From Sabethes cyaneus (Eukaryota > Arthropoda > Insecta > Diptera > Culicidae): DNA of 64,000 nt. Positions 36,301 to 45,775 of this stretch are shown in pieces; position 1 is the stretch's first letter, and each line of letters begins with the position of its first letter. Under the pieces are notes generated by a model. It was not told the origin of the DNA. It searched no databases and saw only the letters and a program-made list of their open reading frames with translations. A program made the position numbers and the translations under genes. The stretch covers positions 151,108,179-151,172,178 of the forward strand of contig NC_071353.1 of NCBI RefSeq assembly GCF_943734655.1, written 5' to 3'.

Positions 36301-39300
36301 GCTTTTCGGTCTCGAGTTTCTTACGAAAACTTTATTTTACGTTCAGCTGACGTTTCGAAGAACTATGCCTTCATCATCGGAGCAACTATTGTTATAAAAC
36401 ATTACAATTATTTAAACAATCTTCATCATTACACATAATTACTTACAACGTTTATAAATGTTTTCTTAGTCAAGTGTTTAAACATGAAAATGTTAATTTT
36501 GTTTAACCCTCTATACTGAAAGCATAACAAAATAGGAAACGGAAACGGATTTTTTACAAACTAACTATTGTATTGGCTAACTTAAAATTCCAACTTACAC
36601 TATAACCGTCTACGCACATCACAACCAGATCAATTATTCCAATATGAACTTTCTAATATGCTGCTGTAAACGAAGCTTCTGTATTTAATTTGAGAGACGG
36701 AGAGAAAGAGAGTAAAAATTAGACAATTACTGAGCAAGTGAATGCAAAATACCCGAATATGCCACATTTAAATTATTCGTATCAGTTCTAAAATTTATTG
36801 TAAGTTGGTCCGTAAATATATGGCACATTTCAAGTATTTGCAGTGCTAGAACTCGATTGTCTTGATTTAAAATCGTTACTTTAGACAGATCAAAATTATG
36901 ATCATTATCTATCATGTGTACCATCAGCGCCGTCTTTTTGAACTCATCTTTTTTGTTACTCTCCGCACTGCCCGACGCATTAAACTCTTGATATCGTTTC
37001 ATAAGTGAACGATGACCAGACAAACGTTGTTTGAGTTGTTGTGTTGTTAACCCAATGTATGCACTGTCGCAGTCTATACAAGGTATGCGATAGATTACAT
37101 TGCGCTTAAAAAGTTTTGGAGTCGGATCTTTTAATTTTGAAAATAAAACTGAATTTGTTTTCGCGCACTTAAAACCCAATTTAACGTTTTTAAAGTTCCT
37201 GCGTATTATTCTTGCAAGTGCGGGAGTTAGAGACTCAACGTGATGAAGAGATCGATAAACTTGTGGTGTATTCTCAGTAGCAGCACCACTATTTTCATTT
37301 CCATTTGCCACTCTGTTCATCAAGCGGTTGACGAGAGCGATATTTTGAATTAATGTAAATGTAATACTTGACTATTGAAACTATGTAAAGAATTGCAGGC
37401 CACTAAATCACTAACTGACGCAAAGCAGCAAATGAAACGTTCAAAACTATTCTTGGATAAGAGAGTCGCTGATTTTCCTCGCGTCACATGCACAAATATC
37501 CCTTTAGCCGTATTTCTTTGTAAGACAACAGTTCCGAACAAATTCTTGCAGTACCTATGTGAATACAATCTGGCAAAAGGAAAGGATTACCGCTCACTTT
37601 TCTATGACGTTTCACTTTCAGGACATCAATTTGGAATAGATTCAATGTCTAAAGATAAACTCGGTTGAAAGAAAGGGGTGGTTTTATACTTTAACAAAAT
37701 TGTTTACTTTCAGGACATCAAATTGGACTAGGTTAAATGTTCAAACGATAACATCCGTTGAAGAAGAGGGGCGGTTTTGCACTCTGGCGTACTTTCCAAG
37801 CACAGATATCAAATTGGCATAGGTTTAAACGTCGCAAAGAATCTTCGACCTGTTGGGACGAGAGGGCTTTGTCACTTTTTTCTCTAAAAATAAAGTAATT
37901 GAAATCACAGTAAATAGATGGTGTATTTGACAGTCGCCCCCGCCTATGGCGCAAGGCAAAAAAATGAATGGGGATATTTGATCTTGAAACTTTTCGTTAA
38001 TTTTCTCTAATTAATAATTGAAAAAGAAAGTTATAATAGAAATCACGTAATTGCTACATTTATTATGAGTCGATCGGTATATAAATCATGAAAATTCATT
38101 CAAAATTAGAACAGCTATTAGCGTTCAAAATCTCATAATTTAGTGTCGCTTGCATTTTTTGATTTTTCGGAATGACACCCTATCCCAACCTTGCCGTAGA
38201 ACGTAGTTCTACGTCAAAACAAAATAGGGTTAGAGAAAAAACGGGTCAGAAAACAAGAAATGTTAGAATTAAAATTTCTCAAAAAGTAAAAAGATTAACG
38301 ACGGGTCGATAAGAGAGGTGAGACGGAATGGTAGTTGGACGGAAACGTAGGAGACAATTGCACGCGAAAAACGGTAAAAAAGAAAAAATGGGAAAAACGT
38401 AAAAAATTAATACGGAACTAACGAAAAACGGGCCGTAAAAACAAAGAAATGCGGGAGAAAAGTAGTCTACGGGACAAAGTAAAAAACTAGAGTGGACGTG
38501 AAATGAAACAGAGGGAAAATCCCAAAAATAGGTCAGAATAGCCCAAAAATGGGTCAGACTAGGTACAATAGGGGCAAAAGTCAAATAAGCGAGGACGAGT
38601 GAAACAAAGAAAAACTAAGAATTGAAAACAGACAAAACAGAAAATGAAAAAAACCGGAACAGGAAACAAAAATGATAACAAACGGAATAAACCATGAAGA
38701 AAAATGGAACAGCAAAAGGATGGGGAAAAATGGGAGGGGAGAAACAAAAAAGAAAGTTAGACCATAAGGAAAAATGGTATCGGAACGAGTCAGAAAATGA
38801 GAAATATCGAAACTAAAAGTGGACAAAACAGCGGACCGGACAAAAAGAGGGAAGACGAGTCAGTAAAAATGAAACGTGAAACGGAATGGAAACGTACAAA
38901 AGCAACAAAAGTGGAACAGAACAGAGAAAAAGAAGAAAAACGAGACATGAAAGTAGAAAAACTGGGGTTGAAATTTTCAAAACTGGGACAAAAAAAAGGA
39001 AAACTGGAAGAACACATGCTTTTTATGTAAACTATTTCCAGTACACAGTAGTACGGCAAATGGAAAACGGGAAAGAAAACCATGGTTGAAACCGGAGCAC
39101 AAGTAAGCAAAAGAAAATTAAAAAGCGGCACCGAAAGAAAAACGGTAGCGAAAAACGAGCCGAAACAGAGAGAAAAACTGTAAAAAAAACGAATCAGAAA
39201 ATTGAACCGAGGAAAAGCAAAAATCGGGAGAAAAGGGGGAAAACTGGAAAAACAGAGCAGAGAAAGTGCAAAAACGAGCCAAAATTAGTAATAGAGGGGA

Positions 39301-42300
39301 AAACGAGAATAAACAATGGAAGAGTGTGTAGAACAAGGAAAACTAATGAGGATAAGGTAAAACGCCTAATAACGGCCTAATAAGCTAGTTGTCGTATGTT
39401 CGAATCTTCGCTGGGAGAGGCTGTTGGAATCAATCGGATCGTAGCACCTGGCCCTGCAATTGTCCTGTATTCTAACAGCTGGCTGCGAAGTCTGTCGTAT
39501 AATAACAGAAGGTCAAGTTTCGATAACGGAATGTAGCACCTAGGCTTTGCTTTAGGTAAAACGGGAAACAAAACGAGGAAAATCGTGACAGCAAAGACGA
39601 AAAAGGTAGGTAAAGCAAACCAGCGGAAAACTGAAACTCACAGCTCTGAGTTCGACTCTCACCCTCCCTTAGTAGATATTATTAGTTTAAGATCAAGATT
39701 TTCAGTTCATCTTATTTTTGATTTATCATATTAAACATTTACTCTTCCCGCCAAAGAGAAAAGTAACGTGACCTATAGGCAATAAAAGAAAGAAAAATGA
39801 AAAACAGGAAACAGGACAGAATACAGAGCAGAATAAACAGGAGATAAACAGACATCCATTACGGATTATAAAAATTATGAGCTCGTGAAAATTGTGAATG
39901 TATGTATTGTATAAATTTTATTAGCTCACGAGAAACCCCAATTATGAAAGTGAACAGGTATTCATGCGAATTTACGACTCTGACGTTGTCAACTTAAATC
40001 GGTTTTTGTCTTGAATTTATTTCAACAAGACTTTGTCAGTTGAAGTAATAGATTAAAAAAAATAATTAAGAAAGGAGGTCAACCGTCAACTGGGAAAACG
40101 AGAAAGGAAAAACCCCGACAAAAAGAAAATTGATTGATAGAACAGAAATACCGTGATGGAAAAGTGGGAAAAAGGAAAAAGTTGAGGCTTTTAAAAAGGA
40201 AGTGAAAAAAGGATTGAACAATACTCAAATAGATTCAACTTTCATCGTTAGAATCCAATCGCAGATGCTTCAATGGCAATTTCTGGATTGTCGTGGGTAG
40301 ATGAGAAAGGTCTTCACGGCATTCCAGCCTACGTAGAATCGGAGCAAGGTGAATAATGTTTATCCCTGACGAACCTTCGATCAAAAGTTCCTCCAAGTTC
40401 TCTAGAACCAACAGTTTATCATCCTACACACCCGACGGATGGTGGAACTAAAGCTTCCCAACACATGGACACATGAAAAACAGTTGTTAAACAGTAAAAC
40501 AAAGCTTTAAATAGTTTTAAAACAGTAACAATTTGTGGTAGCTTCACTCGACTGTCAGTAAACTTTTTTTTTCTACCCGTCTTGAGCAATACGCGATAAT
40601 TAACCAACCAACGTAATCAACTGGAAACAACTGGCGTTGAACAGTGTCGGTGGTGACGTGCTAATGGAACTGCAATTTCTGTTCAATTACCGAACTCACG
40701 TTTGTGTTTTATCGAGGAAGGAGTCTTTTTTGTTCCGAAGGAATTCAAGATCAAAGATCTGATTTGCGTAAAAGCTGAATTACACGTCCATTAGGGAAGT
40801 TGAACAACTCGTTGGTAATTGCTGATCTTCTGCTCGTTCTAGTATGACGTAGGTTACGTGCCTCTTTGTGCATCTTTACGTGACGGAATGAATGATGTGC
40901 CCTAAAGCGTTGATAGCGCAATCGATTTAGAATAGTTTCTATTGGTTCTATTAGCTTCCAAATGATATGCAACAATTGATTCAAAATTAAACTAACGTTT
41001 GTGTGGTAAAACAGTTGGTCTACCTTTAAAAGCTTGCTTGAAAGCTTGAAAAAAAGTCTATTGGAGGGATAAAAAGGTACAACCATTCGAACGTAAAATT
41101 TACTAATGCGGTTAAAGCATTTCGATACAGCTTTGTTTTTGTTTTCGGCCTTAATAATAAGGCCATTGCAAATTATTTTTAAAGATTTAGTTTTTTGTTT
41201 TTGTTTGTTGTTCATTCTCCAAGATTAGAACGCATTAAATAGCAATTAAATTTGCCACAAACTCCAGCTTGAAAAGCCGATTATTACCAGTACAATTAAA
41301 ATATATGCAGGAAGCCTGTTTAGACGATGCAGCTTTGTCACTTTTTGACAACCTTTTAGATTAGACAATGAAACCGATAATCTCGTCGTGAATTTGAATG
41401 CGGTTGGCCATTCACACGTTTCGCTACTAACTTTCGGTGTTTGTGAAACTGCAAGACTAGAAGTATTTTTCGGCGGTTTTTAAATGCATCGTTGATTTAC
41501 CTCGGGTGGTTGTTTTTTTTGGTTGGAAGAGCAATTAACAACTAAAGGTATCGTTTGTTTGTATCCATAATACTTTTAGAAGCAAGGTTCTGGTATACGT
41601 CCAGCGTAGACAAAGATCTTAGTCAAATATTTTCCAACATCTCACAAAAAGACACCCAAAGAGTTGTTCGACTAAATCGGGCGAGGATCGCCCTCCCTCC
41701 TCACATCGTTCGAAGGTCAAACTGGTCAGCCATCAAATACTCTGCAGGCACTCCCTTCTTCTTGTTGAACCTTTACCGTACGATTAACAGCCGCTTGTAA
41801 TTCATAAACGTGATTGATCTTATCTATCGGAACGCAATCAAACACGCTCGTGTGTGCTCGGCTCGGGCTGCTTTTGAATAACATAAATCATTAGCATTTT
41901 TTGTGCTCGTTTGGAACAACTCGTTCTTCATTTCTGCCTGTAAGTTGTACACATACCCAACATTAACTCATCAAGCGTTCCCCTCTTGATCACGGTAAGA
42001 GGGAATCCAATCCTTATCATCTCGGTCACACTTACTTGCTATGGCCCAAGCCTTCCCCCGTCGGACGGCATCCAGCGTACGGTTCAGATCCCGCCGGCAG
42101 GCCGTTCCATTCAAAGTACCGATCGCATCCTTCAAGGCGCTCAGCAGTGCACGATCGATTCTACTAAACGCACCGCCGCCACCGCTAGCACCGTTCGTTC
42201 TCTCAACTTCATCGAAATCACTCTCACTGTGGTTGTTGTTGTTGTTGTTGTTGTTGCTGCTGCTATTCTCACTATCAACGATCAACCGTTTCGTCCGTTC

Positions 42301-42438
42301 GGGAGCACTCGGTATCCGCTGCACCGGCAGCGAATCCTTCGGATCCACTTCATTGGCACTGGCACCGACGCTCGACGGCGACGACGTCAGAGCAAGTGTA
42401 ATGACTAGAAACCCACTTACGGCTACTTTCAATTTCAT
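18302..42438 (-). CDS. NRF-6-like acyltransferase (nose resistant to fluoxetine family)
   Basis: This is a membrane acyltransferase-3 family protein with an N-terminal NRF domain; in C. elegans, family members act in lipid or drug transport. I read seven exons: 42036-42438, 32370-33049, 30811-30974, 30382-30747, 30193-30318, 29787-30135 and 18302-18538. All junctions are GT-AG, and the sum is 2325 bp, giving 774 aa with no stop. Residues 1-~26 are a signal peptide. An Asn run and a Gly run follow; the NRF domain (residues ~105-255) has Cys pairs (DQCM, YCLAD, WCFPATCSE). Multiple membrane segments begin at MAFVSVILLFVLMVLG, with the family marks GHSLLFF, DTFLLLSGFLF, YIRLTPAYA and MFESPIHGIEKILL near the end. 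Exon 1 ends in a single A that joins TG to give the Met of WAIAMLDSS. The biochemical substrate is not known. Confidence 0.9.
19400..21310. repeat. Inverted-repeat (foldback) structure
   Basis: Arms of about 650-700 bp, roughly 19400-20110 and 20660-21310, are inverted copies. Shared words include TATTCAGC, GGTTGTATAA, TTAAATAACCAATTTGCGCA and CCCAAGTAACAATTC. The arms differ by many substitutions and small gaps, so this is older than the 21704 palindrome. The arms themselves hold many small palindromes (AAAGCAGCT types). Confidence 0.75.
21704..24549. repeat. Large near-perfect palindrome, ~875-bp arms
   Basis: The arms are 21704-22581 and 23675-24549, with a ~1.1 kb spacer. They are so alike that both encode the same 73-residue frame (22202-22423 plus; 23830-24051 minus). 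Differences are single bases and short indels near the outer and inner edges. The frame has no recognised domain and is probably not a gene. Confidence 0.9.
24793..25437. mobile_element. Insertion within TIR element copy 1
   Basis: The other copy of the host element reads directly from ATATGCGATC into AATATTGGCTG, whereas here ~640 bp intervene. The left part resembles the MITE at 46035 (GAAACGATGATTCTACAATT) and includes a G-run. Confidence 0.6.
24896..24912 (+). repeat. G17 homopolymer
   Basis: Seventeen G in a row. Similar G-runs occur in the related MITE near 46132 and at 45235. Confidence 0.9.
26650..27640 (-). pseudogene. Ty1/copia gag-protease remnant
   Basis: Minus-strand pieces in order are VETGCKPTTEAEAAIWIAED, a gag block with YSEGED, PDEDLTLELAKRKLLDEAME, and a CCHC zinc knuckle CHYCKKVGHMQRDC (27130-27171). 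Then WIADSRTSSHT, where the protease D-S-G has become D-S-R, and ILSVSLLVQKNATVIF, typical of copia protease to pre-integrase text. Stops and frameshifts lie between the pieces, and no integrase or reverse transcriptase follows. It is a dead fragment inside intron 6 of the acyltransferase gene. Confidence 0.8.
27690..27860 (+). pseudogene. RTE-type RT N-terminal fragment
   Basis: The plus strand reads PDLQEVKREIG, stop, LKTNKAACKHRLPEEV. This matches the E-V-K/L-K-x-N-K-A-x-G-x-D/L-P-x-E block before the palm of LINE reverse transcriptases. It is short and stopped. Confidence 0.6.
28020..28515 (-). pseudogene. RTE-type RT C-terminal fragment
   Basis: The minus strand includes INASKPKYIAGRG, VDDEFIYLASLVTADNNISK, then LTMYKMLIRPVVLYGLETVT and VLERKVLQLVFGGVQ. 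This is the characteristic end of RTE-clade reverse transcriptases (K-T-K-Y/F-x-Y-L-G/L-Y-K-T-L-I-x-P-V). Frameshifts separate the pieces. It is the same family region as 63657-64000 but a different, older copy. Confidence 0.75.
28551..28960 (+). other. Unidentified open frame with a splice donor
   Basis: About 137 codons are open from 28551 after a stop, including IDVGDAITIIQARVRF and MHESCPETTVSIWQFIKN. Position 28886 onward reads ACAGTAAGTATC, a good 5' splice site. I do not recognise the protein. It may be an exon of an unknown gene or of a mobile element, lying inside intron 6 of the acyltransferase gene on the opposite strand. Confidence 0.25.
29336..29470. repeat. Foldback element, truncated copy
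   Basis: TTATTGTCAATTGCAAG opens the element. A perfect 23-bp inverted repeat (29398-29420 with 29446-29468) forms its core. It is homologous to the complete foldback at 58999-59217 but lacks the outer right arm. Confidence 0.8.
31396..31430 (+). promoter_or_regulatory. Core promoter of the MBF2-family gene
   Basis: TATAAATA at 31396-31403 and Inr-like TCAGT at 31426-31430 are 32 bp apart (T of TATA to A of Inr), a correct distance. This gives a ~49-nt 5' UTR. Two TGATAA (GATA-type) sites lie at 31325 and 31352. Confidence 0.7.
31477..31968 (+). CDS. MBF2-family secreted protein
   Basis: The product is 163 aa. Residues 1-~24 form a signal peptide (MTTFITFGVAILAMVLASMP, cut near SEGVD). The MBF2 domain fills the C-terminal half, with the typical ending GIGQRNIRLVIEAY ... 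FSHNAQIYGR. The family is named for a silkworm transcription co-activator, but most dipteran members carry signal peptides and are small, abundant secreted proteins of unclear role. The gene has one exon, its own TATA/Inr promoter, and AATAAA 32 bp after the stop. It lies entirely within intron 2 (30975-32369) of the NRF-6-like gene, on the opposite strand. Codon use is GC-richer than the flanks, as expected of an expressed gene. Confidence 0.92.
   Translation: MTTFITFGVAILAMVLASMPSEGVDQQPQSASGIESRIEIVEDIAAFKAANPDLELVPMEVSRSSSRQQIFYTIGGRVAGDRLVTTNQNSQSWSTLQDVALTLTYPQSGVGAVVSYVQVVVGQSSNQGRGYVVAGGIGQRNIRLVIEAYRTSYFSHNAQIYGR
32000..32005 (+). terminator. Poly(A) signal of the MBF2 gene
   Basis: AATAAA lies 32 bp after the stop codon. 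Confidence 0.75.
33053..34309. other. Intron 1, 3' part, no feature
   Basis: This is the portion of acyltransferase intron 1 next to exon 2. A GC-rich CGCCGCGCCGCGC stretch is at ~33650-33670. No gene was recognised. Confidence 0.5.
34310..35870 (+). repeat. Purine-rich degenerate tract, part 1
   Basis: The plus strand is almost entirely A and G, with endlessly varied words such as GAAAAACGGGA and GGAAAACGAG. A GA/GT microsatellite lies at 34801-34842. The long Phe/Leu/Ser-rich frames on the minus strand here are by-products of this composition. Confidence 0.8.
36290..37345 (-). pseudogene. Penelope-like element, GIY-YIG end
   Basis: The open frame 36727-37323 (198 aa) is the C-terminal part of a Penelope-like polyprotein. 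It has a linker with CAKTNSVLFSKLKDP, then the GIY-YIG endonuclease: VIYRIPCIDCDSAYIGLTTQ, LKQRLSGHRSL (catalytic Arg region), VHMIDNDHNFD and ILEMCHI. The CxxC insert (CIDCDS) is typical of these elements. The 3' UTR (36340-36400) holds GATGATGAAGGCATAG followed by TTCGAAACGTCAGC on the minus strand, another family mark. The reverse transcriptase is missing upstream of 37345, so the copy is 5' truncated, although this domain itself is unbroken. Confidence 0.8.
37375..37668 (+). other. Unidentified 97-codon open frame
   Basis: It begins MKLCKELQATKSLTDAKQQM and is opposite in strand to the Penelope piece. No domain was recognised. Its end runs into the tandem repeat at 37610. Confidence 0.15.
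37610..37860 (+). repeat. ~90-bp tandem repeat, three diverged copies
   Basis: CTTTCAGGACATCAATTTGG starts near 37616, a close copy starts near 37710, and a weaker one near 37795. Each is followed by GTTGAAGAAAGGGGTGGTTT-like text. Confidence 0.65.
38218..39380 (+). repeat. Purine-rich degenerate tract, part 2
   Basis: It has the same A/G-rich character as 34310-35870 and is probably its continuation, separated by the 35871-38217 insertion. Similar text resumes at 39560-39870 and 40070-40200. Confidence 0.75.
39381..39560 (+). mobile_element. tRNA-derived SINE fragment
   Basis: A B-box-like GTTCGAATC at 39398 follows GCTAGTTGTCGTAT. Then come a GGATCGTAGCACC block and an AATGTAGCACCTAGGCTTTG end. 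This order is familiar from common mosquito tRNA-type SINEs (Gecko/Feilai type), but the exact family is not certain. The A box is lost, so it is truncated. Confidence 0.5.
40230..40478 (-). pseudogene. F-box/LRR gene fragment
   Basis: It aligns to 51670-51900 of F-box gene C: CGCAGATGCTTCAATGGCAA, GGAGCAAGGTGAA and CCTCCAAGTTCTCTAGAACC are shared almost exactly. Only the middle of the gene is present, with gaps and no start, F-box or end. It lies in intron 1 of the acyltransferase gene, between genes B and C of the family. Confidence 0.8.
40479..42035. other. Intron 1, 5' part, no gene accepted
   Basis: A 154-codon minus frame (40751-41215) and an 81-codon plus frame (41555-41800) have no recognisable domain. 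Confidence 0.4.
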
Positions 42439-42637
42439 GTCTCGGCTGGAATCCCACTAAACTAAAGCTGCATAGAAATATCCATTTAATTTGCTAAACA
42501 CAAATATTTGCACAATCACAGCACAGCACAGCTCAGTTGGCATTCGCGCAAAACAAAAAAAAAATGTTGAAGCAAGTTGGTTGTTGCAACAGCCTACTAC
42601 GTACGACGGGGCGGGCACACAGCCGCTTGCCTGCATC

Positions 42638-42671
42638 CGTCCGATCTGATCCGCGTTCTGACAGAAACTGA
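42638..42671 (-). promoter_or_regulatory. Predicted Inr/DPE promoter of the acyltransferase gene
   Basis: On the minus strand TCAGTT (42671-42666) fits the arthropod Inr with +1 at 42669. GGACG lies exactly at +28 to +32 (42642-42638), fitting the DPE consensus RGWYV. No TATA box is present. This would give a 231-nt 5' UTR before the ATG at 42438. Confidence 0.5.
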
Positions 42672-43825
42672 CCGCACAGTGTTGCTGATCGCAAGCGATC
42701 GCTTGCGCGTCGGGTGACAGCGCCAAACCGGACTGCAGAATGCGCGCGAATCGTTCAAGCTCCCGCGCGACGACGACGTCGACGACGGCAGAACGTTTAA
42801 AACGTTAAAGGTGCGTGATTAGCATGTGCGATATACCTATCTACTCGGACAGGTTGCGTGTCGCAGTAAGCGATGTGAACCATGTGCGTCGCCTCATTTC
42901 GCTGTGTTTTGTTTACACGCATAAAAACGGTTGTTGCTACAACAACGGAATGAGCATTGCGTGAAATTTTTGCACAGCTAGCTGTGTGTGGTCGGGATGA
43001 TGCATTTGTTATCAAAACATAGAAGAAATTAAGTAGAGTAAATGCAACGAGAAGAGTGAAGCTTTCTTGAAAGTGCATTTCGTACTGCCTATCAGTGTGG
43101 GGGAAAAGTATTTAAAGACAAAGTACAAAACAACACCCGAACCGGATGCACAGAAGATGAGTCAAATATTGCACATCAAAAACAATAGTCGTAAAACATC
43201 CCACGAAATCCAAAGCGTGATCGTATGAATTTATTTATTTTGTGGTTTAAACTTTCAGTTTTGCTAGCCATAAAATCTAAAAAGTCGCCTAAAATATTTC
43301 ATTTTGCAATAACGCCCCCTAAATTGTGAAGTTAGTGACATAAATCATTTGGCTCCCACATGCCATACACAAACATGGCAGCAATCAATACATTCGCTAT
43401 AGCAAGAGTAGTATTATTGTTATAATTAGGCAATTTCATTCGTCGGGACACACCTCTGACAAAGAAAGAATTGACATTCTGCCCGGCCTGGCAGCATAAA
43501 TCTAACGTCTATAGTATGCTGCATGCGTAAGTAGGCTGGTTGTTTTGATATTGGTCAATAACAATAACACCTTTAACGCTGATCAAAATCGTTCAAAGCA
43601 TGTTGAGCGATCAGTCATGGCTTGCAAATCCACGTGGAATAATTGTGTAGATTGGGGGTGTGTTTGGTGGAAGAATCAATTTGAAGAGATGTGCTCACCT
43701 GATGTGATGTTGAATGGGCACTTGAATGAGCGACAGCAATTGCCCACCTCGATCTGCTGCCAGGGATATCCAGAGGCTGTTTGGGATCGATGCTGAAAAT
43801 CGATCCAGTAGGTTAATATATATAT
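42672..43825. other. Intergenic, no gene accepted
   Basis: The first 120 bp upstream of the predicted promoter are GC-rich (CGCGCGACGACGACG). An 83-codon frame at 43545-43796 shows no domain. Confidence 0.4.
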
Positions 43826-44265
43826 TTTGATGTAGGACTACGTCTTTCAAGAAGGTAGTTGAGATACGGGTCATTCTAAAAAATCTTTCACGAGAAGTGG
43901 CCAGGTTTTGAATGCTTAATACAGTGAGATTTCGAATTTGGCATGGTACGATTTTGGCAACAAAAATATTTCACTTCCAAAAATATGTTTAAATATCTCT
44001 CAGTTTGATGCAAACATGCTTTATATAATGTAAAAGTGATACCCTCAGTGTGTTCATGAAAAAACGTTTGCGGTTATAGAATGTTTCGAACAATATTTTT
44101 ATTGTCGTAGGACTACGTCTGACCGCGGCTGCCAAAAACTTACTTACTCGCACCGAACGCTCTTGGCGGTCCTTTTAAACATAAAATGGTTGCAATCGTT
44201 GAATAATAATATTTAGTGAATTTCTGACACATTTACATTCAATTTTTGACGTAGGACTACGACTT
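43826..44265 (+). repeat. Cluster of three palindromic termini
   Basis: Variants of GACGTAGGACTACGTC occur at ~43832, ~44106 and ~44249, each followed by different sequence. This suggests successive or partial copies of the palindrome-ended repeat in minus orientation. Confidence 0.6.
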
Positions 44266-44360
44266 ACTTTAATAGGGTGGCATGCGAGAAAAGCAAATAT
44301 GACCGTGACACGGAAAAGTGATAGATTTTGAACGCTTATAGCTCAGCCAATTCTGAATAG

Positions 44361-44540
44361 GTTTTTATGGTTCGCATACCATTCGAAGTGCCTTTTATAT
44401 AGTTTTTATTAAAAGATTGTATATTGCAAGTAACTCCTGGAATTTCCACGTAAAGTTGAACAATTTTTCCAAATTCACCACAGTATTGGTTCAGTTGTCG
44501 CCATAGTTACCATATGAAATTGTTATTAATAACATATAAT
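44361..44540 (+). repeat. Unoccupied copy of the repeat hit at 54.8 kb
   Basis: It runs GGTTCGCATACCATTCGAA ... AATTTTTCCAAATTCACC, then CAGTATTGGTTCAGTTGTCG and CCATAGTTACCATATG. The same text at 54640-54797 and 63582-63620 is split by an 8.8 kb element at the TA here (44484-44485). Confidence 0.8.
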
Positions 44541-44593
44541 CAATTTAAGTGAGAAGTGAGTGATTTTATGCATCTGATTTCACAATATCTCAA

Positions 44594-44865
44594 TTGCTCC
44601 AAGCAAAATACATGCGAAAATACCGCAAGCGAGTCCGTGAGAAGGCATTATTGACTGTTACGACTAAGACGCCAGCGTTGACGGTGGCAGAGCGCTGTAA
44701 TCTCTACCGTTTGAGAGAAAACGGAAATCGTAGTGATTCAATCCATCCTGAAGTTATTAGTTGGTGCATCGCACGAAACAGCTGGTCACTCCAACGTTGA
44801 AGTGTTGCACGAGGTGACCGCTCCGGCGCACGTAGAGGCCAGCGTGTCGCCTAACGTTACAGGTG
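44594..44865 (+). pseudogene. Unidentified coding fragment ending at a splice donor
   Basis: The frame MRKYRKRVREKALLTVTTK then PALTVAERCNLYRLRENG, continuing after a frameshift as HSNVEVLHEVTAPAHVEASV, ends at ACAGGTGAGT, a consensus 5' splice site. Arg-rich Y-R-K-R-x-R-E starts of this kind occur in transposon-associated proteins, but I cannot name the family. Confidence 0.3.
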
Positions 44866-44984
44866 AGTCTTATAAAGACTGAAAAGATGTAATGTAGGAT
44901 CAGTCATCAGACATTAGTTGTTTCTTTTATTGCCTGAACGTTACTGTTTATCTTGTTTATACGTATTTCTCTAGGGCTGGTACC

Positions 44985-45140
44985 GAATGGCCGAAATCCA
45001 AATGGCCGAATTCTAACAACAGTCACAGAAGGCCGAATCACGAAAGGCCGAATCGCGAGAGGCCGAATGGCGAGAGGCTGAATCTCGAGAGGCTGAATCA
45101 CGAATGACCGAATCACGAAAGACCGAATCACGAAATGTCG
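44985..45140 (+). repeat. GGCCGAAT minisatellite, forward
   Basis: About ten units of the form AGGCCGAATCACGA with drift to CTGAAT and GACCGAAT. The Ile/Arg-rich minus frame 44907-45131 is a by-product. Confidence 0.85.
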
Positions 45141-45775
45141 AATTTTCCCGGAATGCCTAAATGAACAAAATTTTTATTGCTCATTTTGTAAGACCTAACA
45201 CATTTTAAATACATTTTTTCATCGGATTACCTGCGGGGGGGGGGGGCAGTCCCGATGGCGGGTCACCGGCGCACACTCGCGGGGAAACATTTGCTACTGA
45301 CACGATCACCTCGCCTCGCACCCTATAATAAACGTAAATAATTCGCGCTTAGGGGAACAAAGAATCTTCAATCATCTATACTCTATCTACCAAAATAAAA
45401 AATAAGACGCAGAGTAAGTCTTGTTTTTCTGAAACTAAGGTACAGAATTTTACGAAAAACTTTTCTCCTTCACCTACCTTCCTTTCTTCCTTCACCTGAT
45501 GACGCGGATCATCACAGAGCTGCGAGTGGAACAAAAGGTAATAGAGAGAGGAATGTTTTAAAGGTTTTTCAGGGGGTTGTTTCAAATTCGCGGAGAGAAA
45601 TAGATGGGCTGATTTATTCAAAATCAGCCCCCCGCAGAAACCACTACTATTTAGGTGCATGCATTTTCCTAGGGGTACTGACTAGTCGAGGGATTATCCC
45701 TTAGTTAAGTCCGAACGAGCGGCAGCGAGTAAGGACAGCATAAACCCGACATTTGTGCAGGTACCGTGATTATTT

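Larger units (their letters stand above)
35871..38217 (+). mobile_element. Palindrome-ended insertion splitting the purine tract
   Basis: It begins TCAGAGTGGTTGTGTACAAG after an A-run, as at 841. It ends GAACGTAGTTCTACGTC, a variant of the 16-bp palindrome. Purine-rich sequence of the same character lies on both sides, which fits an insertion into it. It carries a Penelope-like fragment and a small tandem repeat. Confidence 0.5.

Noticed and set aside
40751..41215. 154-codon minus frame in intron 1
   Set aside because: No recognisable domain and no splice or promoter support.
41986..42460. Two ~140-codon plus-strand frames over acyltransferase exon 1
   Set aside because: They are shadows of the minus-strand exon with signal peptide and NRF start.
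42457..42726. 89-codon minus frame upstream of the acyltransferase ATG
   Set aside because: It overlaps the predicted 5' UTR and promoter and has no domain.
45376..45660. 94-codon minus frame
   Set aside because: No family resemblance. It lies between the two inverted minisatellites in repeat DNA.
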